A stretch of DNA of 64,000 nt from NCBI RefSeq assembly GCF_046156265.1, contig NZ_JAWDIR010000022.1, forward strand, positions 1 through 64,000, written 5' to 3'. Each line of letters opens with the position of its first letter. Position 1 is the stretch's first letter. A program made the translations under genes and the position numbers. This stretch comes from CAMDHY01 sp046156265 (GTDB lineage Bacteria; Pseudomonadota; Alphaproteobacteria; Rhizobiales; Segnochrobactraceae). Below, one piece after another: positions 50,763-63,807 of the stretch. The notes below the pieces were generated by a model. That model was given only the letters and a program-made list of their open reading frames with translations, was not told where the DNA came from and searched no databases.

Positions 50763-51539
50763 ATGACACGCCGGCCGAAGCTCGCGGACAAGGTGATCGA
50801 GGCGCTGCGCCAGCGCATCGAGGACGGCGACCTGCGCCCCGGCGACCGGCTACCGACCGAGCCGGCGCTGGTCGAGAGCTTCGGCGTCAGCCGCACGGTG
50901 GTGCGCGAGGCGATCGCGGCACTCTCTGCCGACGGTCGGGTGGAGGCGCGCCAGGGCTCGGGCGTCTTCGTGCTCGCGCCCGCCGAGGACCGGCTGACCA
51001 TCCTCGTGCCGGAGGCGCACGATCGGCTGACGACGGTGCTGAACGTGCTGGAACTGCGCACCGCCATCGAGGTGGAGGCCGCCGCACTCGCCGCCCGCCG
51101 CCGCTCGGGCGCGCAGGAGGCGGCGATCCGCGAGGCCTTCGCCGCCTTCGAGGCGGCGATGCGGGGCGGCGGCGGCACGGCTCCGGCGGACTTCGCCTTC
51201 CATCTGTCGATCGCCATGGCGACCAACAATCCGCTGTTCCCGCAGTCGCTCGAGACGCTCGGCCACCGCACGATCCCGCGCGACTTCCTCGCGGCGATCG
51301 CCGGCGACGCCATCCACGGCCCCGCCTATCTCGCCCGCATCCACGCCGAGCACGCGGCGATCCTGGCGGCGATCGCCGAGGGCGACGGCGACGGCGCCGC
51401 ATTGGCGATGCGGGCGCACCTGTCGCGCAGCCGCGACCGCTACCAGTTGCTGCTGCAGGCGCATCTGGCGCGCAGCGACGGAGCGGTGGCGGCACCCTCC
51501 CCCGGCCGCGGTGCCGACGGACGGCCGACGACGGGCTAG
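50763..51539 (+). CDS. GntR/FadR-family regulator of the kdu operon
   Basis: The 258-residue regulator has an N-terminal GntR helix-turn-helix (LRPGDRLPTEPALVESFGVSRTVVREAIAALSADGRVEARQGSGVFV). Its FCD ligand domain has FHLSIAMATNNPLF, HAEHAAILAAI and MRAHLSRSRDRY. It ends the kduI-kduD-kdgF operon, ten bases after kdgF, which suggests autoregulation through the inverted repeat at 48693-48726. It differs clearly from the other GntR regulator at 46807-47568. Confidence 0.9.
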   Translation: MTRRPKLADKVIEALRQRIEDGDLRPGDRLPTEPALVESFGVSRTVVREAIAALSADGRVEARQGSGVFVLAPAEDRLTILVPEAHDRLTTVLNVLELRTAIEVEAAALAARRRSGAQEAAIREAFAAFEAAMRGGGGTAPADFAFHLSIAMATNNPLFPQSLETLGHRTIPRDFLAAIAGDAIHGPAYLARIHAEHAAILAAIAEGDGDGAALAMRAHLSRSRDRYQLLLQAHLARSDGAVAAPSPGRGADGRPTTG

Positions 51540-51756
51540 AATGTCACCGAAGCGGGCCGCGGCCAGCGTCCACCACGAGCGAATTGACTCGCGAAGCGCC
51601 GGGTCGCAAATTTGGGTGCGACCTTTCTACCGGCGTGCCGTGCCGACCCGCGCGCTGCGGCGCCAAGGTCCAGGTGAACCGCAGAATTCGCAGTTCGGCC
51701 GGACGCGCTTATCTCCACTCCGGCTCCCCGATTGATGCGTCGAGCAGGAGTCCGAG

Positions 51757-51960
51757 ATGGCGACCGGCACCGTGAAGTGGTTCAACGTTCAGAAGGGCTA
51801 CGGCTTCATCCAGCCGAGCGACGGGTCGCGCGACGTGTTCGTGCACATCACCGCGCTGCAGAAGGCCAACATCACCAACCTGATCGAGGGCCAGCAGATC
51901 ACCTATGATCTCCTGACCGAGCGCGGCAAGACCTCCGCCGGCAACCTCAAGGTCGGGTGA
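51757..51960 (+). CDS. Cold-shock protein, CspA family
   Basis: The 67-residue protein is one cold-shock domain with RNP1 KGYGFI and RNP2 DVFVHI after MATGTVKWFNVQ. AGGAG precedes the ATG. It is a paralogue of the protein at 18849-19061 but closer to the short housekeeping members of alphaproteobacteria. A strong hairpin lies directly after the stop. Confidence 0.95.
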   Translation: MATGTVKWFNVQKGYGFIQPSDGSRDVFVHITALQKANITNLIEGQQITYDLLTERGKTSAGNLKVG

Positions 51961-51969
51961 GACGGCGTC

Positions 51970-51995
51970 CCGTCTCCCGCGAAGGCGGGAGACGG
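51970..51995 (+). terminator. 11-bp hairpin after cold-shock gene
   Basis: CCGTCTCCCGC (51970-51980) pairs perfectly with GCGGGAGACGG (51985-51995) around a four-base loop, nine bases past the stop. No T run follows, so it may protect the mRNA end rather than terminate on its own. The sequence after it to 52233 is extragenic repeat (for example CCCTCATCCGGCGCTGCGCG at about 52079), with no gene. Confidence 0.5.
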
Positions 51996-52233
51996 TGCCC
52001 GAAGGGCGGATGAGCGCCGCAGAGCGGCGCGGGTTTTGATGCGGCGGCGAGGCTGTTCCGCCCGACTTCGTCGGGCGGCCCTCATCCGGCGCTGCGCGCC
52101 ACCTTCTCCCCGCCTTCGGCCGGGAGAAGGGGAATTCCCGTCTGGCCGGGTGACGAGCAGGTCGCTCCCGCCACTCCGCCGCTCACGCCACTCTCTCGCT
52201 CAGGGCACTCCGACGCTCACGGCAGTCCGCCGC

Positions 52234-52833
52234 TCAGATCCACTCGGCCGTGCCGGCTCGGTAGATGACGAAGCGGTCCTGGGGAACGTCGAGGTTCGGG
52301 ATCTCGGCGTTCGGGCGGTCGAGCAGCAGGCCTTCCAGCACGCGCTGGACGCCCCCGTGCGAGACGATCACCGCCGGCCGTTCGACGTGGCGCAGCCAGG
52401 CGGCGATGCGCGCCGAGAGCATCGCGTAGCTTTCGCCGCCGGGCGGCACGAAGCTCCATTTGTCGGCCCGCCGCGCCGCTACGCCCGCCGGGTCGCGCAG
52501 CTTCAGCTCGGGAATGGTGAAGCCCTCCCACGTGCCGAAGGTCACTTCCTTCAGCTGCGGCTCGAGGCGGTAGGCGGTCGGCGGCAGGCCGGCGGCGTCG
52601 CGGACGATCTCCATCGTCTCGCGGGCGCGGCCGAGCGGCGAGGCGATCCAGTCGAGCGTGTCGGGATCGAGGCCAGCGGCCTCCAGATGGTCGGCGAGGA
52701 CGCGGCCGTTGCGGGCCGCCTGGCCGCGCCCGTGCGGGTTCAGCGGAATGTCCTGCTGACCCTGCAGACGGCTCTCGACGTTCCAGTCGGTCTGGCCGTG
52801 GCGGATGTGGATGAGCGTCGGCAAGGTCCGCAT
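52234..52833 (-). CDS. Histidine phosphatase family protein (phosphoglycerate mutase-like)
   Basis: The 199-residue protein has the catalytic LIHIRHGQTDWN, SPLGRARETMEIV, the Glu in FGTWEGFTIPEL and the second His in VIVSHGGVQR. All catalytic residues are present. It could be a cofactor-dependent phosphoglycerate mutase-like or a broad phosphatase; the sequence does not decide. It follows fabI on the same strand. Confidence 0.9.
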   Translation of the reverse strand: MRTLPTLIHIRHGQTDWNVESRLQGQQDIPLNPHGRGQAARNGRVLADHLEAAGLDPDTLDWIASPLGRARETMEIVRDAAGLPPTAYRLEPQLKEVTFGTWEGFTIPELKLRDPAGVAARRADKWSFVPPGGESYAMLSARIAAWLRHVERPAVIVSHGGVQRVLEGLLLDRPNAEIPNLDVPQDRFVIYRAGTAEWI

Positions 52834-52889
52834 CGTCGGTGCTCCCGAGCGGGCCGTTCGGCAGGTGAGGGTGTCGGGCGGAGCCGGCC

Positions 52890-53708
52890 TCAGTCCTTGA
52901 CGACCGAGATGTCGGGCGCGTCGACGGCCTTCATGCCGACGACGTGATAGCCCGAATCGACGTGGTGGATCTCGCCGGTGACGGCGCGCGACAGCGGCGA
53001 CAGCAGGTAGAGCGCTGCGTCGCCGACCTCGTCGATCGAGACAGTGCGCTTCAGCGGCGCGTTGTACTCGTTCCACTTCAGGATGTAGCGGAAGTCGCCG
53101 ATGCCGGAGGCGGCGAGCGTCTTGATCGGGCCGGCCGAGAGCGCGTTGACGCGGATGCCCTTCGGGCCGAGATCGACGGCGAGATAGCGCACGCTCGCCT
53201 CGAGCGCCGCCTTGGCGACGCCCATGACGTTGTAGTGCGGCATCACCTTCTCGGCACCGTAGTAGGTGAGCGTCAGCATCGCGCCGCCGTTCGTCATCAG
53301 CTTCTCCGCCCGCTGCGCGATCGCGGTGAAGGAGTAGCAGGAGATCTGCATCGTCTTCGTGAAGTTGTCGGGCGAGGTGTCGACGTAGCGGCCGTCGAGC
53401 TCGTCCTTGTCGGAGAACGCCACCGCGTGGACGACGAAATCGAGGCTGCCCCAGTCGGCGGCGAGCGTCTCGAACACGGCGTCGATGGTGGCGGGCTCGG
53501 TGACGTCGCAGTGGCCGACGACGCGGGCGCCGAGTTCGGCGGCGAGCGGCTCGACGCGCTTCCTCAAGGCATCGCCCTGGTAGGTGAAGGCGATCTCGGC
53601 GCCGTGGGCGGCGAGCGCCCTGGCGATGCCCCAAGCGATGGAGCGGTTGTTGGCGACGCCGATGACGAGGCCCCGCTTACCGCTCATCAGACCTGGATTA
53701 TCCGCCAT
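52890..53708 (-). CDS. fabI: Enoyl-[acyl-carrier-protein] reductase (NADH)
   Basis: The 272-residue protein is FabI, the last step of each fatty-acid elongation cycle. GVANNRSIAWGIA is the cofactor loop, Tyr159 and Lys166 (YNVMGVAKAALE) are catalytic, and SAGPIKTLAASGI is the substrate-loop region. The length fits. It is upstream of the histidine-phosphatase gene on the same strand. Confidence 0.97.
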   Translation of the reverse strand: MADNPGLMSGKRGLVIGVANNRSIAWGIARALAAHGAEIAFTYQGDALRKRVEPLAAELGARVVGHCDVTEPATIDAVFETLAADWGSLDFVVHAVAFSDKDELDGRYVDTSPDNFTKTMQISCYSFTAIAQRAEKLMTNGGAMLTLTYYGAEKVMPHYNVMGVAKAALEASVRYLAVDLGPKGIRVNALSAGPIKTLAASGIGDFRYILKWNEYNAPLKRTVSIDEVGDAALYLLSPLSRAVTGEIHHVDSGYHVVGMKAVDAPDISVVKD

Positions 53709-53780
53709 GGTGACCGTCTCCGGATCGCCCGCGGCCGGGCGACCGGGGCGCCCCCCTATGGCACGACCCGACGGGCGGCT

Positions 53781-54677
53781 TCAAGGCGGGGCGGCGTGAG
53801 AGGCGGTGGACACGCGCGTTGCGGCCCCCCGGCGAGGGGCCGAGACGACCTTCTCGATCCACGTCGCGAAACGGGCGACGCGGGTATAGACGCCGTACTT
53901 GTTGGGCGCGGCGCAGCGCGCGCCCCACGAGGTGACGCCGGCGAGCGCGAAGCCGCCGTCGCCGTCCGGCACCACCAGCGGGCCGCCGCTGTCACCCTGG
54001 CAGGAGTCCTTGCCGCCGGCGGCGAAGCCGGCGCACAGCATCTTCACTTTCACTTCGCCGGCGTAGGAGCGCGGGCCGTTGCAGACACGGTTGGTGACGA
54101 TCGGCACCCGCACCTTGCGCAGGTCGACGGGGAAGCGGTCGCCCTTCACCAGCGTGTCGCCCCAGCCGATGGCGGTGGCGAGCGTGCCGGCCGAGGTGAG
54201 AGCCACTTCGTCGGCGAGGGTGACGACCGGCAGTGTCTCGACGTCGACCGGCAGGGCGAGGCGCAGCAGCGCGATGTCGTTTTCGCTGGTGCGCTCGTTG
54301 TAGCGGGGGTGGACGACGATGGTGTCGACGTCGACGCGGGTACCGCCGCTCTTCAGGCTGGTGGTGCCGACGAGGATGTCGACCGCGCTCGGCCGTTCGA
54401 CGCGGCCGTCGAAGACGCAGTGGGCGGCGGTGACCACCCAGCGCGCATCGATGAGGGCGCCGCCGCAGTACTGCGCCTGGAAATTGTTCGAAACGCCACT
54501 GTCGAGAAGCGCCACCTGCCACGGGAACTCGCCGGGGGCCGCCTTCTCGCCACCGACGATCTGCGGTGCGGACACGTCGCCGGCCCGGGCCGGGGCGGCC
54601 GGAACGGCTAACGCCATCGCCAGTACGAGCGCCGCCATTCCCGCCGCCGGACGGCGTGCATCTGTCATGGTCTGCAT
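53781..54677 (-). CDS. Secreted trypsin-like serine protease (S1)
   Basis: The 298-residue protein has a signal peptide (MAALVLAMALAVPAAPARA), then QIVGGEKAAPGEFPW, the activation-like site. The triad is His86 (TAAHC), Asp134 (ENDIALL) and Ser230 (GDSGGP). Asp224, six residues before the Ser, is at the primary-specificity position of trypsin, so cleavage after Arg or Lys is expected. Six cysteines fit the classic disulfides. S1A proteases of this animal-like type are uncommon in alphaproteobacteria. The ATG at 54677 is chosen, with GGGGAGGGG upstream. Confidence 0.92.
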   Translation of the reverse strand: MQTMTDARRPAAGMAALVLAMALAVPAAPARAGDVSAPQIVGGEKAAPGEFPWQVALLDSGVSNNFQAQYCGGALIDARWVVTAAHCVFDGRVERPSAVDILVGTTSLKSGGTRVDVDTIVVHPRYNERTSENDIALLRLALPVDVETLPVVTLADEVALTSAGTLATAIGWGDTLVKGDRFPVDLRKVRVPIVTNRVCNGPRSYAGEVKVKMLCAGFAAGGKDSCQGDSGGPLVVPDGDGGFALAGVTSWGARCAAPNKYGVYTRVARFATWIEKVVSAPRRGAATRVSTASHAAPP

Positions 54678-54812
54678 GGGACCCCTCCCCGCCGGGCTCG
54701 AGCCCGGTCTCATCGCACCTCGCCCGTCATCGGCCGCGCGGCGCGGCGCGTCAACGAACGATGGCGTGTTCTCGGCGCTCCCTGCCCGGCACGGCCGCGG
54801 CCGCCGCCGCCG

Positions 54813-57296
<2,484 letters not shown>

Positions 57297-57511
57297 GCCA
57301 GTCCCCCATTCGCCCGCCGCCGATCCGCGCGATGCTGATCCCCCCGCCCGGCCGGCGCAAGCGTGGTGCCGCCGGCCACGGCCGCGGCATCGGCGCCGGG
57401 GCGATCGTGCGGCGGCGCTGTTGACGGGGCACCGCCCCTCGCCTATCCCGGCGCGTGGCCCGCCCGCCACGCGCTCGTCCGCGCCGCCTTTGCGGCCCGC
57501 CGGAGTCCGGA

Positions 57512-59713
<2,202 letters not shown>

Positions 59714-59723
59714 GGACCGACGG

Positions 59724-59960
59724 ATGGCGATGGACGCCCGCGAGATCGAAGCGCTGATCAAGGCGGCGCTTCCGGACGCCCGGGTGGAGATTCGCGATCT
59801 CGCCGGTGACGGCGACCACTATGCCGCCGTCGTCGTCTCGTCGAAGTTCGCCGGCAAGACCCGGGTGCAGCAGCACCAGATGGTCTACGAAGCGCTGAAG
59901 GGTTCCATGGGCGGCCAGTTGCACGCGCTGGCGCTGCAGACGGCCGCACCAGACGCTTAG
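59724..59960 (+). CDS. bolA: BolA family protein
   Basis: The 78-residue protein matches BolA/IbaG-type proteins: IEALIKAALPDARVEIRDLAGDGDHYAAVVVS and TRVQQHQMVYEALKGSMGGQLHALAL. It lacks the signal-like N-terminus of longer BolA1. With the monothiol glutaredoxin encoded 400 bases on, it likely forms a BolA-Grx pair that carries a 2Fe-2S cluster. It begins ten bases after purL. Confidence 0.93.
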   Translation: MAMDAREIEALIKAALPDARVEIRDLAGDGDHYAAVVVSSKFAGKTRVQQHQMVYEALKGSMGGQLHALALQTAAPDA

Positions 59961-60001
59961 AGACCGCGCGCGGTCACGAGAAGGAAGGACAGGGGTCGAC
60001 G

Positions 60002-60292
60002 ATGGGTGACCGCAAGAAGCCGATGGCTGAGGTATCGGCGGAGGATCTGCACGCGGCGATCTCCACCTTCACGAAGAACGCTGCGGTGTTCACCGACGCC
60101 TCGGCCTCCGAGGATGCGGTCAAGCAGGCCGGCCTCGCGATCCGCGAGATCATGCCGACACTGCGCGCGGCCGGGATGATGCGGATCTTCCGCGTGAAGA
60201 ACGCCAAGCTCCGGCAGTACCTGACGCCCAAGAAGAAGGGCGCCGGGGCGAAGGGTGCCAAGAAGGCGGACGGGGGCGAAGTCGCCGGCTGA
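60002..60292 (+). CDS. Small conserved-looking protein, unknown function
   Basis: The 96-residue protein is charged and helical (DLHAAISTFTKNAAVFT, DAVKQAGLAIREIMPTLRAAGMMRIFRVKNAKLRQYL) with a lysine/glycine-rich tail (KKKGAGAKGAKKADGG). There is no membrane segment. It sits between bolA and grxD in the same direction with short gaps and is probably co-transcribed. A role in Fe-S or redox work is suggested only by this position. Confidence 0.6.
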   Translation: MGDRKKPMAEVSAEDLHAAISTFTKNAAVFTDASASEDAVKQAGLAIREIMPTLRAAGMMRIFRVKNAKLRQYLTPKKKGAGAKGAKKADGGEVAG

Positions 60293-60368
60293 GGCCGGCG
60301 GATGAGGTTTCCGCGCTGCGGCTCGCCCGCGTGGGCGACCGGGGCCGGCAAAAGCAGGATACGAGCCG

Positions 60369-60707
60369 ATGACTGACGTGAACGCCTTCATCGACAACGA
60401 AGTGAAGAGCAACGACGTCGTGCTGTTCATGAAGGGCACGCCGACGTTCCCGCAGTGTGGCTTCTCCGGCCAGGTCGTGCAGATCCTCGACTACGTCGGT
60501 GCCCCCTACAAGGGCATCAACGTGCTCGAGGACATGGCCGTGCGCGACGGCATCAAGGCCTACTCGAACTGGCCGACGATCCCGCAGCTCTACGTCAAGG
60601 GCGAGTTCGTCGGCGGTTGCGACATCGTCCGCGAGATGTTCCAGGCGGGCGAACTGCAGGACCTGATGAAGTCGAAGGGCATCTCCGTCCGCGAGACGGC
60701 GGCCTGA
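60369..60707 (+). CDS. grxD: Monothiol glutaredoxin, CGFS type
   Basis: The 112-residue protein has the CGFS active site (Cys30, FPQCGFSG) with the FMKGTP block before it and YSNWPTIPQLYVKGEFVGGCDI, which holds the glutathione-binding TIPQ and GGCD. It holds and transfers 2Fe-2S clusters with glutathione and BolA rather than acting as a thiol oxidoreductase. Confidence 0.97.
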   Translation: MTDVNAFIDNEVKSNDVVLFMKGTPTFPQCGFSGQVVQILDYVGAPYKGINVLEDMAVRDGIKAYSNWPTIPQLYVKGEFVGGCDIVREMFQAGELQDLMKSKGISVRETAA

Positions 60708-60776
60708 CCGGACAGGGATCAGGCTCGGGGCCCGCCCGGGCGACCGGCCGCGGGTATGTGCGAAGTTCTTGACGAG

Positions 60777-60806
60777 ACGCCGTCGGCACCCGCCGGCGGC
60801 GTTTCG
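60777..60806. terminator. Hairpin after grxD
   Basis: ACGCCGTCGGC (60777-60787) pairs with GCCGGCGGCGT (60792-60802), one G-T pair included, around ACCC, followed by TTCG. It lies 70 bases past grxD and before the convergent Rrf2 gene, so it may stop transcripts from the left side. Confidence 0.55.
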
Positions 60807-60872
60807 CGTTCCGCCGCGCCGGCTTGATTCAGGACCGCGCTCGCGTCTGTCCCCGGCTGCGTCGCGCTCGCG

Positions 60873-61343
60873 TCAGCCGACGGCGCGGCGGCGCGACGGC
60901 TCGGCGAGAGCCCCCGCATCGTCCGGGTCGCCGGCGGCCAGCGCGTCGGCGAGGGTGCGGGAATCGAGCACTTCCACCTGGGCCCGGTAGACGTCGGCGA
61001 AGGCGCGGCGGACCTGGCAGTTGGCTTCGTCGACGCAATCGGCGCAGCGATCGTAGGCGGTGCGCGACAGGCACGGCAGCGGGGCCACCGGACCGTCGAC
61101 GATGCGCAGCACCTGGCCGACGGTAATCTGGGTCGGGTGCTTGAGAAGCCGGTAGCCGCCGTTCTTGCCGCGGCGGCTCGAGACGAGGCCGTGGCGCTTC
61201 AGGTCGAGCAGGATGTGCTCGAGGAAATTGCGCGGGATCTTCTCGGCGAGCGCGATCTCCTGGATCTGGCGGCCCCCCTCGGCATCTGCCGCGGCGAGCG
61301 CGAACAGCGCCTTGAATGCGTACTTCGCCTTCTGCGAGATCAT
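60873..61343 (-). CDS. Rrf2-family transcription regulator with four cysteines
   Basis: The 156-residue regulator has the Rrf2 winged helix (MISQKAKYAFKALFALAA ... IPRNFLEHILLDLKRHGLVSSRRGKNGGYRL). Cysteines lie at about 91, 100, 103 and 109 (CLSRTAYDRCADC, then C). Three of these probably hold an Fe-S cluster, as in IscR and RirA; the pattern C-x8-C-x2-C-x5-C is that of a sulfur- or iron-linked subgroup. It is divergent from the cytochrome gene, which it may control. The last 25 residues are an acidic, arginine-ended tail. Confidence 0.9.
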   Translation of the reverse strand: MISQKAKYAFKALFALAAADAEGGRQIQEIALAEKIPRNFLEHILLDLKRHGLVSSRRGKNGGYRLLKHPTQITVGQVLRIVDGPVAPLPCLSRTAYDRCADCVDEANCQVRRAFADVYRAQVEVLDSRTLADALAAGDPDDAGALAEPSRRRAVG

Positions 61344-61536
61344 AAAATCACCGACGCGGCCGAATCGGCGCCCGGCGCGCCACAGCCGGATGCTCTTCTA
61401 GACGTATTCAAGCCGTTTCACCACAAGGGAATCCCGCTTTTTGTCCGACCGTCATACGGGACGGGCGAAGGAACGCTCCGGTGCCGAGGACCGTTGGCTC
61501 GCCATGGAAGCGTTCCAATGTGACCCGGAGAGGGCG

Positions 61537-61926
61537 ATGACAATGAGATCCCGCATCCTGCTGACGGCGGCCGTGTGTGCGCTGTCCCTTCCGGCGGCGG
61601 TCGGCGCCAGCGCCCAGGACGCCGCCGAGGAGGGTAAGCTGCTGTTCAACAACGCCTGCCGGACGTGCCACTCGGTGAACGAGGGCGACAACCGGCTGGG
61701 GCCGTCGCTCCATGGCATCGTCGGACGGCCCTCCGGCGCGATGGAGCGGGTGAACTATTCCTCCGCCCTCGCCAATGGCGCCGTGACGTTCGACGAGGCC
61801 ACCCTCGACCGTTTCATCGAGAACCCCGACGCCGTGGCATCGGGGCACGGGATGAAGCCGTTCGGCGGCATCCGTTCGCCCGAGGAGAGAGCGGCGATCA
61901 TCGCGTTCCTGAAGTCGCCGTCCTGA
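61537..61926 (+). CDS. Class I cytochrome c, periplasmic
   Basis: The 129-residue protein has a signal peptide (RSRILLTAAVCALSLPAAVGASA) and one heme site CRTCH (Cys41, Cys44, His45). The axial methionine is Met106 in GHGMKPFGG, and LGPSLHGIVGR is the loop of the c2/c550 group. GGAGAGG lies upstream of two nearby ATGs (61537, 61543); the first is used. It would carry electrons in the periplasm. It stands divergent from the Rrf2 gene. Confidence 0.93.
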   Translation: MTMRSRILLTAAVCALSLPAAVGASAQDAAEEGKLLFNNACRTCHSVNEGDNRLGPSLHGIVGRPSGAMERVNYSSALANGAVTFDEATLDRFIENPDAVASGHGMKPFGGIRSPEERAAIIAFLKSPS

Positions 61927-62005
61927 GGCAGGCGCCTGCGTTCGCTGGACGGCGGTGCCAACCCAGGCCGCCAACCTGCTGAGACGAGGGTGGCCCCGTC
62001 CCGCC

Positions 62006-62704
62006 TCAGGCTCCGGCGAGTTCCGCGACGATCGCGCGCGCAGCCGCACGGCGGTCCGGCGCGCCGAGGATCGGCCTGCCCACCACGATCATGTCGGCCC
62101 CGGAGCGGATCGCGTCCGCCGGCGTCGCCACGCGCTTCTGGTCGCCCGCGGCCGAGCCGGCCGGCCTGACGCCCGGCGTCACCAGCAACACGTCCGGACC
62201 GACCAGCGCCCTGAGCGCGCCGACCTCGCGCGGCGAGCAGACGATGCCTTCGACGCCGGCGGCTTTCGCCTGGGCGGCGCGCATCGCCACCGTCTCGGCG
62301 ACGCCGGCGCGGTAGCCGGCTTCCGAGAGGTCGGCATCGTTGAAAGCGGTCAGCACGGTGACGGCGAGCAGTGCCAGCGGTGCGTCGCCGCGGGCGGCGA
62401 CCGCCGCGGCCATCGTCTTCGGATAGGCGTGCAGCGTCAGGAAGGTGGCGCCGACCGACAGGATCGAGCGCACCGCGCCGGCGACCGTGTTGTCGATGTC
62501 GTGCAGCTTGCCGTCGAGGAAGACGCGCTTGCCGGAGGCGGCGAGCTCGCGGGCGAACTCGACACCGCCGGCATAGATCAGCTCGAGGCCGACCTTGTAG
62601 ACGCCGACGTCGCCCTCGGTCTCGGCGACGACGGCGCGCGCCTCGGCGACGGTCGGCACGTCGAGGGCGAGGATCAGGCGGTCGACGGGCGAGCGGGGGC
62701 GCAT
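62006..62704 (-). CDS. pyrF: Orotidine 5'-phosphate decarboxylase
   Basis: The 232-residue TIM-barrel enzyme makes UMP from OMP. ILALDVPT opens the barrel, FLDGKLHDIDNTV carries the catalytic Lys-Asp network, and LLVTPGVRPAGSAAGDQKRVATPADAI is the phosphate-binding end. It lies 35 bases after coaA on the same strand. Confidence 0.97.
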   Translation of the reverse strand: MRPRSPVDRLILALDVPTVAEARAVVAETEGDVGVYKVGLELIYAGGVEFARELAASGKRVFLDGKLHDIDNTVAGAVRSILSVGATFLTLHAYPKTMAAAVAARGDAPLALLAVTVLTAFNDADLSEAGYRAGVAETVAMRAAQAKAAGVEGIVCSPREVGALRALVGPDVLLVTPGVRPAGSAAGDQKRVATPADAIRSGADMIVVGRPILGAPDRRAAARAIVAELAGA

Positions 62705-62738
62705 GCGGGGCCTTTCGCGGCGGCGGTCGGGACGGCGC

Positions 62739-63692
62739 TCACAGCTTGCGCAGCGAGACGCTCTCGATGGCGTGGTTCTCGCCCTTGGCGAGGATGAGGT
62801 CGGCGCGCGGACGGGTGGGAAGGATGTTGTCGCGCAGGTTGACGAGGTTGATGCGCCGCCAGAGACCCTCGGCGATGCGCAGCGCCTCCTCCTCGGAGAC
62901 CTCGGCGAAGCCGTGGAAATAGGAGCGCGGGTCGCGGAAGCGCGTGGTCTTCAGGCGCATGAAGCGCTCGATGTACCAGCGGTGGATCACCGCCTCGTCG
63001 GCATCGATGTAGATCGAGAAGTCGAAGAAGTCGGAGACGAAGGGGATCGCCTTGGCGTCCTTCGGCGGCGAGCGCGTCTGCAGGACGTTGAGACCCTCGA
63101 CGATGAGGATGTCGGGCTCCTCGATCGTCACCGTCTCGCCCGGCACGACGTCGTAGACGAGGTGGGAATAGACGGGGGCGGAGACGCGCGGCCGGCCGGA
63201 CTTCACATCGGTGAGGAAGCCGAGCAGCGCCGGCAGGTCGTAGCTTTCCGGGAAGCCCTTGCGCTCCATCAGGCCTTCCGCCTCGAGCACGGCGTTGGGC
63301 AGGAGGAAGCCGTCGGTGGTGACGAGGGCGACGCGCGGGCTCGACGGCCAGCGGGCGAGCAGCGCCTGCAGCACGCGGGCGGTGGTCGACTTGCCGACGG
63401 CGACCGATCCGGCGATGCCGATGACGAAGGGGATGCGGATGTTGTCGTCGCCGAGGAAGCGCTCGGTGGCGGCATGCAGGCCCTGCATCGCCTCGACATA
63501 GAAGGAGAGCAGCCGCGACAGCGGCAGGTAGATGCTCTCCACCTGGTCGAGCGAGACGGGATCGTTGAGGCTCTGCAGCCGCTCGACCTCGTCCTTCGAC
63601 AGCGTCATCGGCGCATCGGCGCGCAGCCGCGCCCACTCGCCCTCGGTGAAGACGCGATAGGGCGAGAGCGCCCGCGGGGTCGTGGTATCCAT
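62739..63692 (-). CDS. coaA: Pantothenate kinase, type I
   Basis: The 317-residue enzyme phosphorylates pantothenate, the first step of coenzyme A synthesis. Walker A GSVAVGKSTT, VTTDGFLLPN, the pantothenate loop and the C-terminal NLRDNILPTRPRADLILAKGENHAIESVSLRKL match bacterial type I CoaA. The ATG at 63692 gives the usual length. It follows hisE, a common order in Hyphomicrobiales. Confidence 0.97.
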   Translation of the reverse strand: MDTTTPRALSPYRVFTEGEWARLRADAPMTLSKDEVERLQSLNDPVSLDQVESIYLPLSRLLSFYVEAMQGLHAATERFLGDDNIRIPFVIGIAGSVAVGKSTTARVLQALLARWPSSPRVALVTTDGFLLPNAVLEAEGLMERKGFPESYDLPALLGFLTDVKSGRPRVSAPVYSHLVYDVVPGETVTIEEPDILIVEGLNVLQTRSPPKDAKAIPFVSDFFDFSIYIDADEAVIHRWYIERFMRLKTTRFRDPRSYFHGFAEVSEEEALRIAEGLWRRINLVNLRDNILPTRPRADLILAKGENHAIESVSLRKL

Positions 63693-63807
63693 CGTTCGGC
63701 GCGGCATTCCGTTCTGCGGGGCGCGAGAGCCGCGTCCACGAGGCCCGGCGGCGAGACGGACGGTCTCGCACGCGATGGGCCGCACTTGGTGAACCGGACT
63801 TGGGTGA

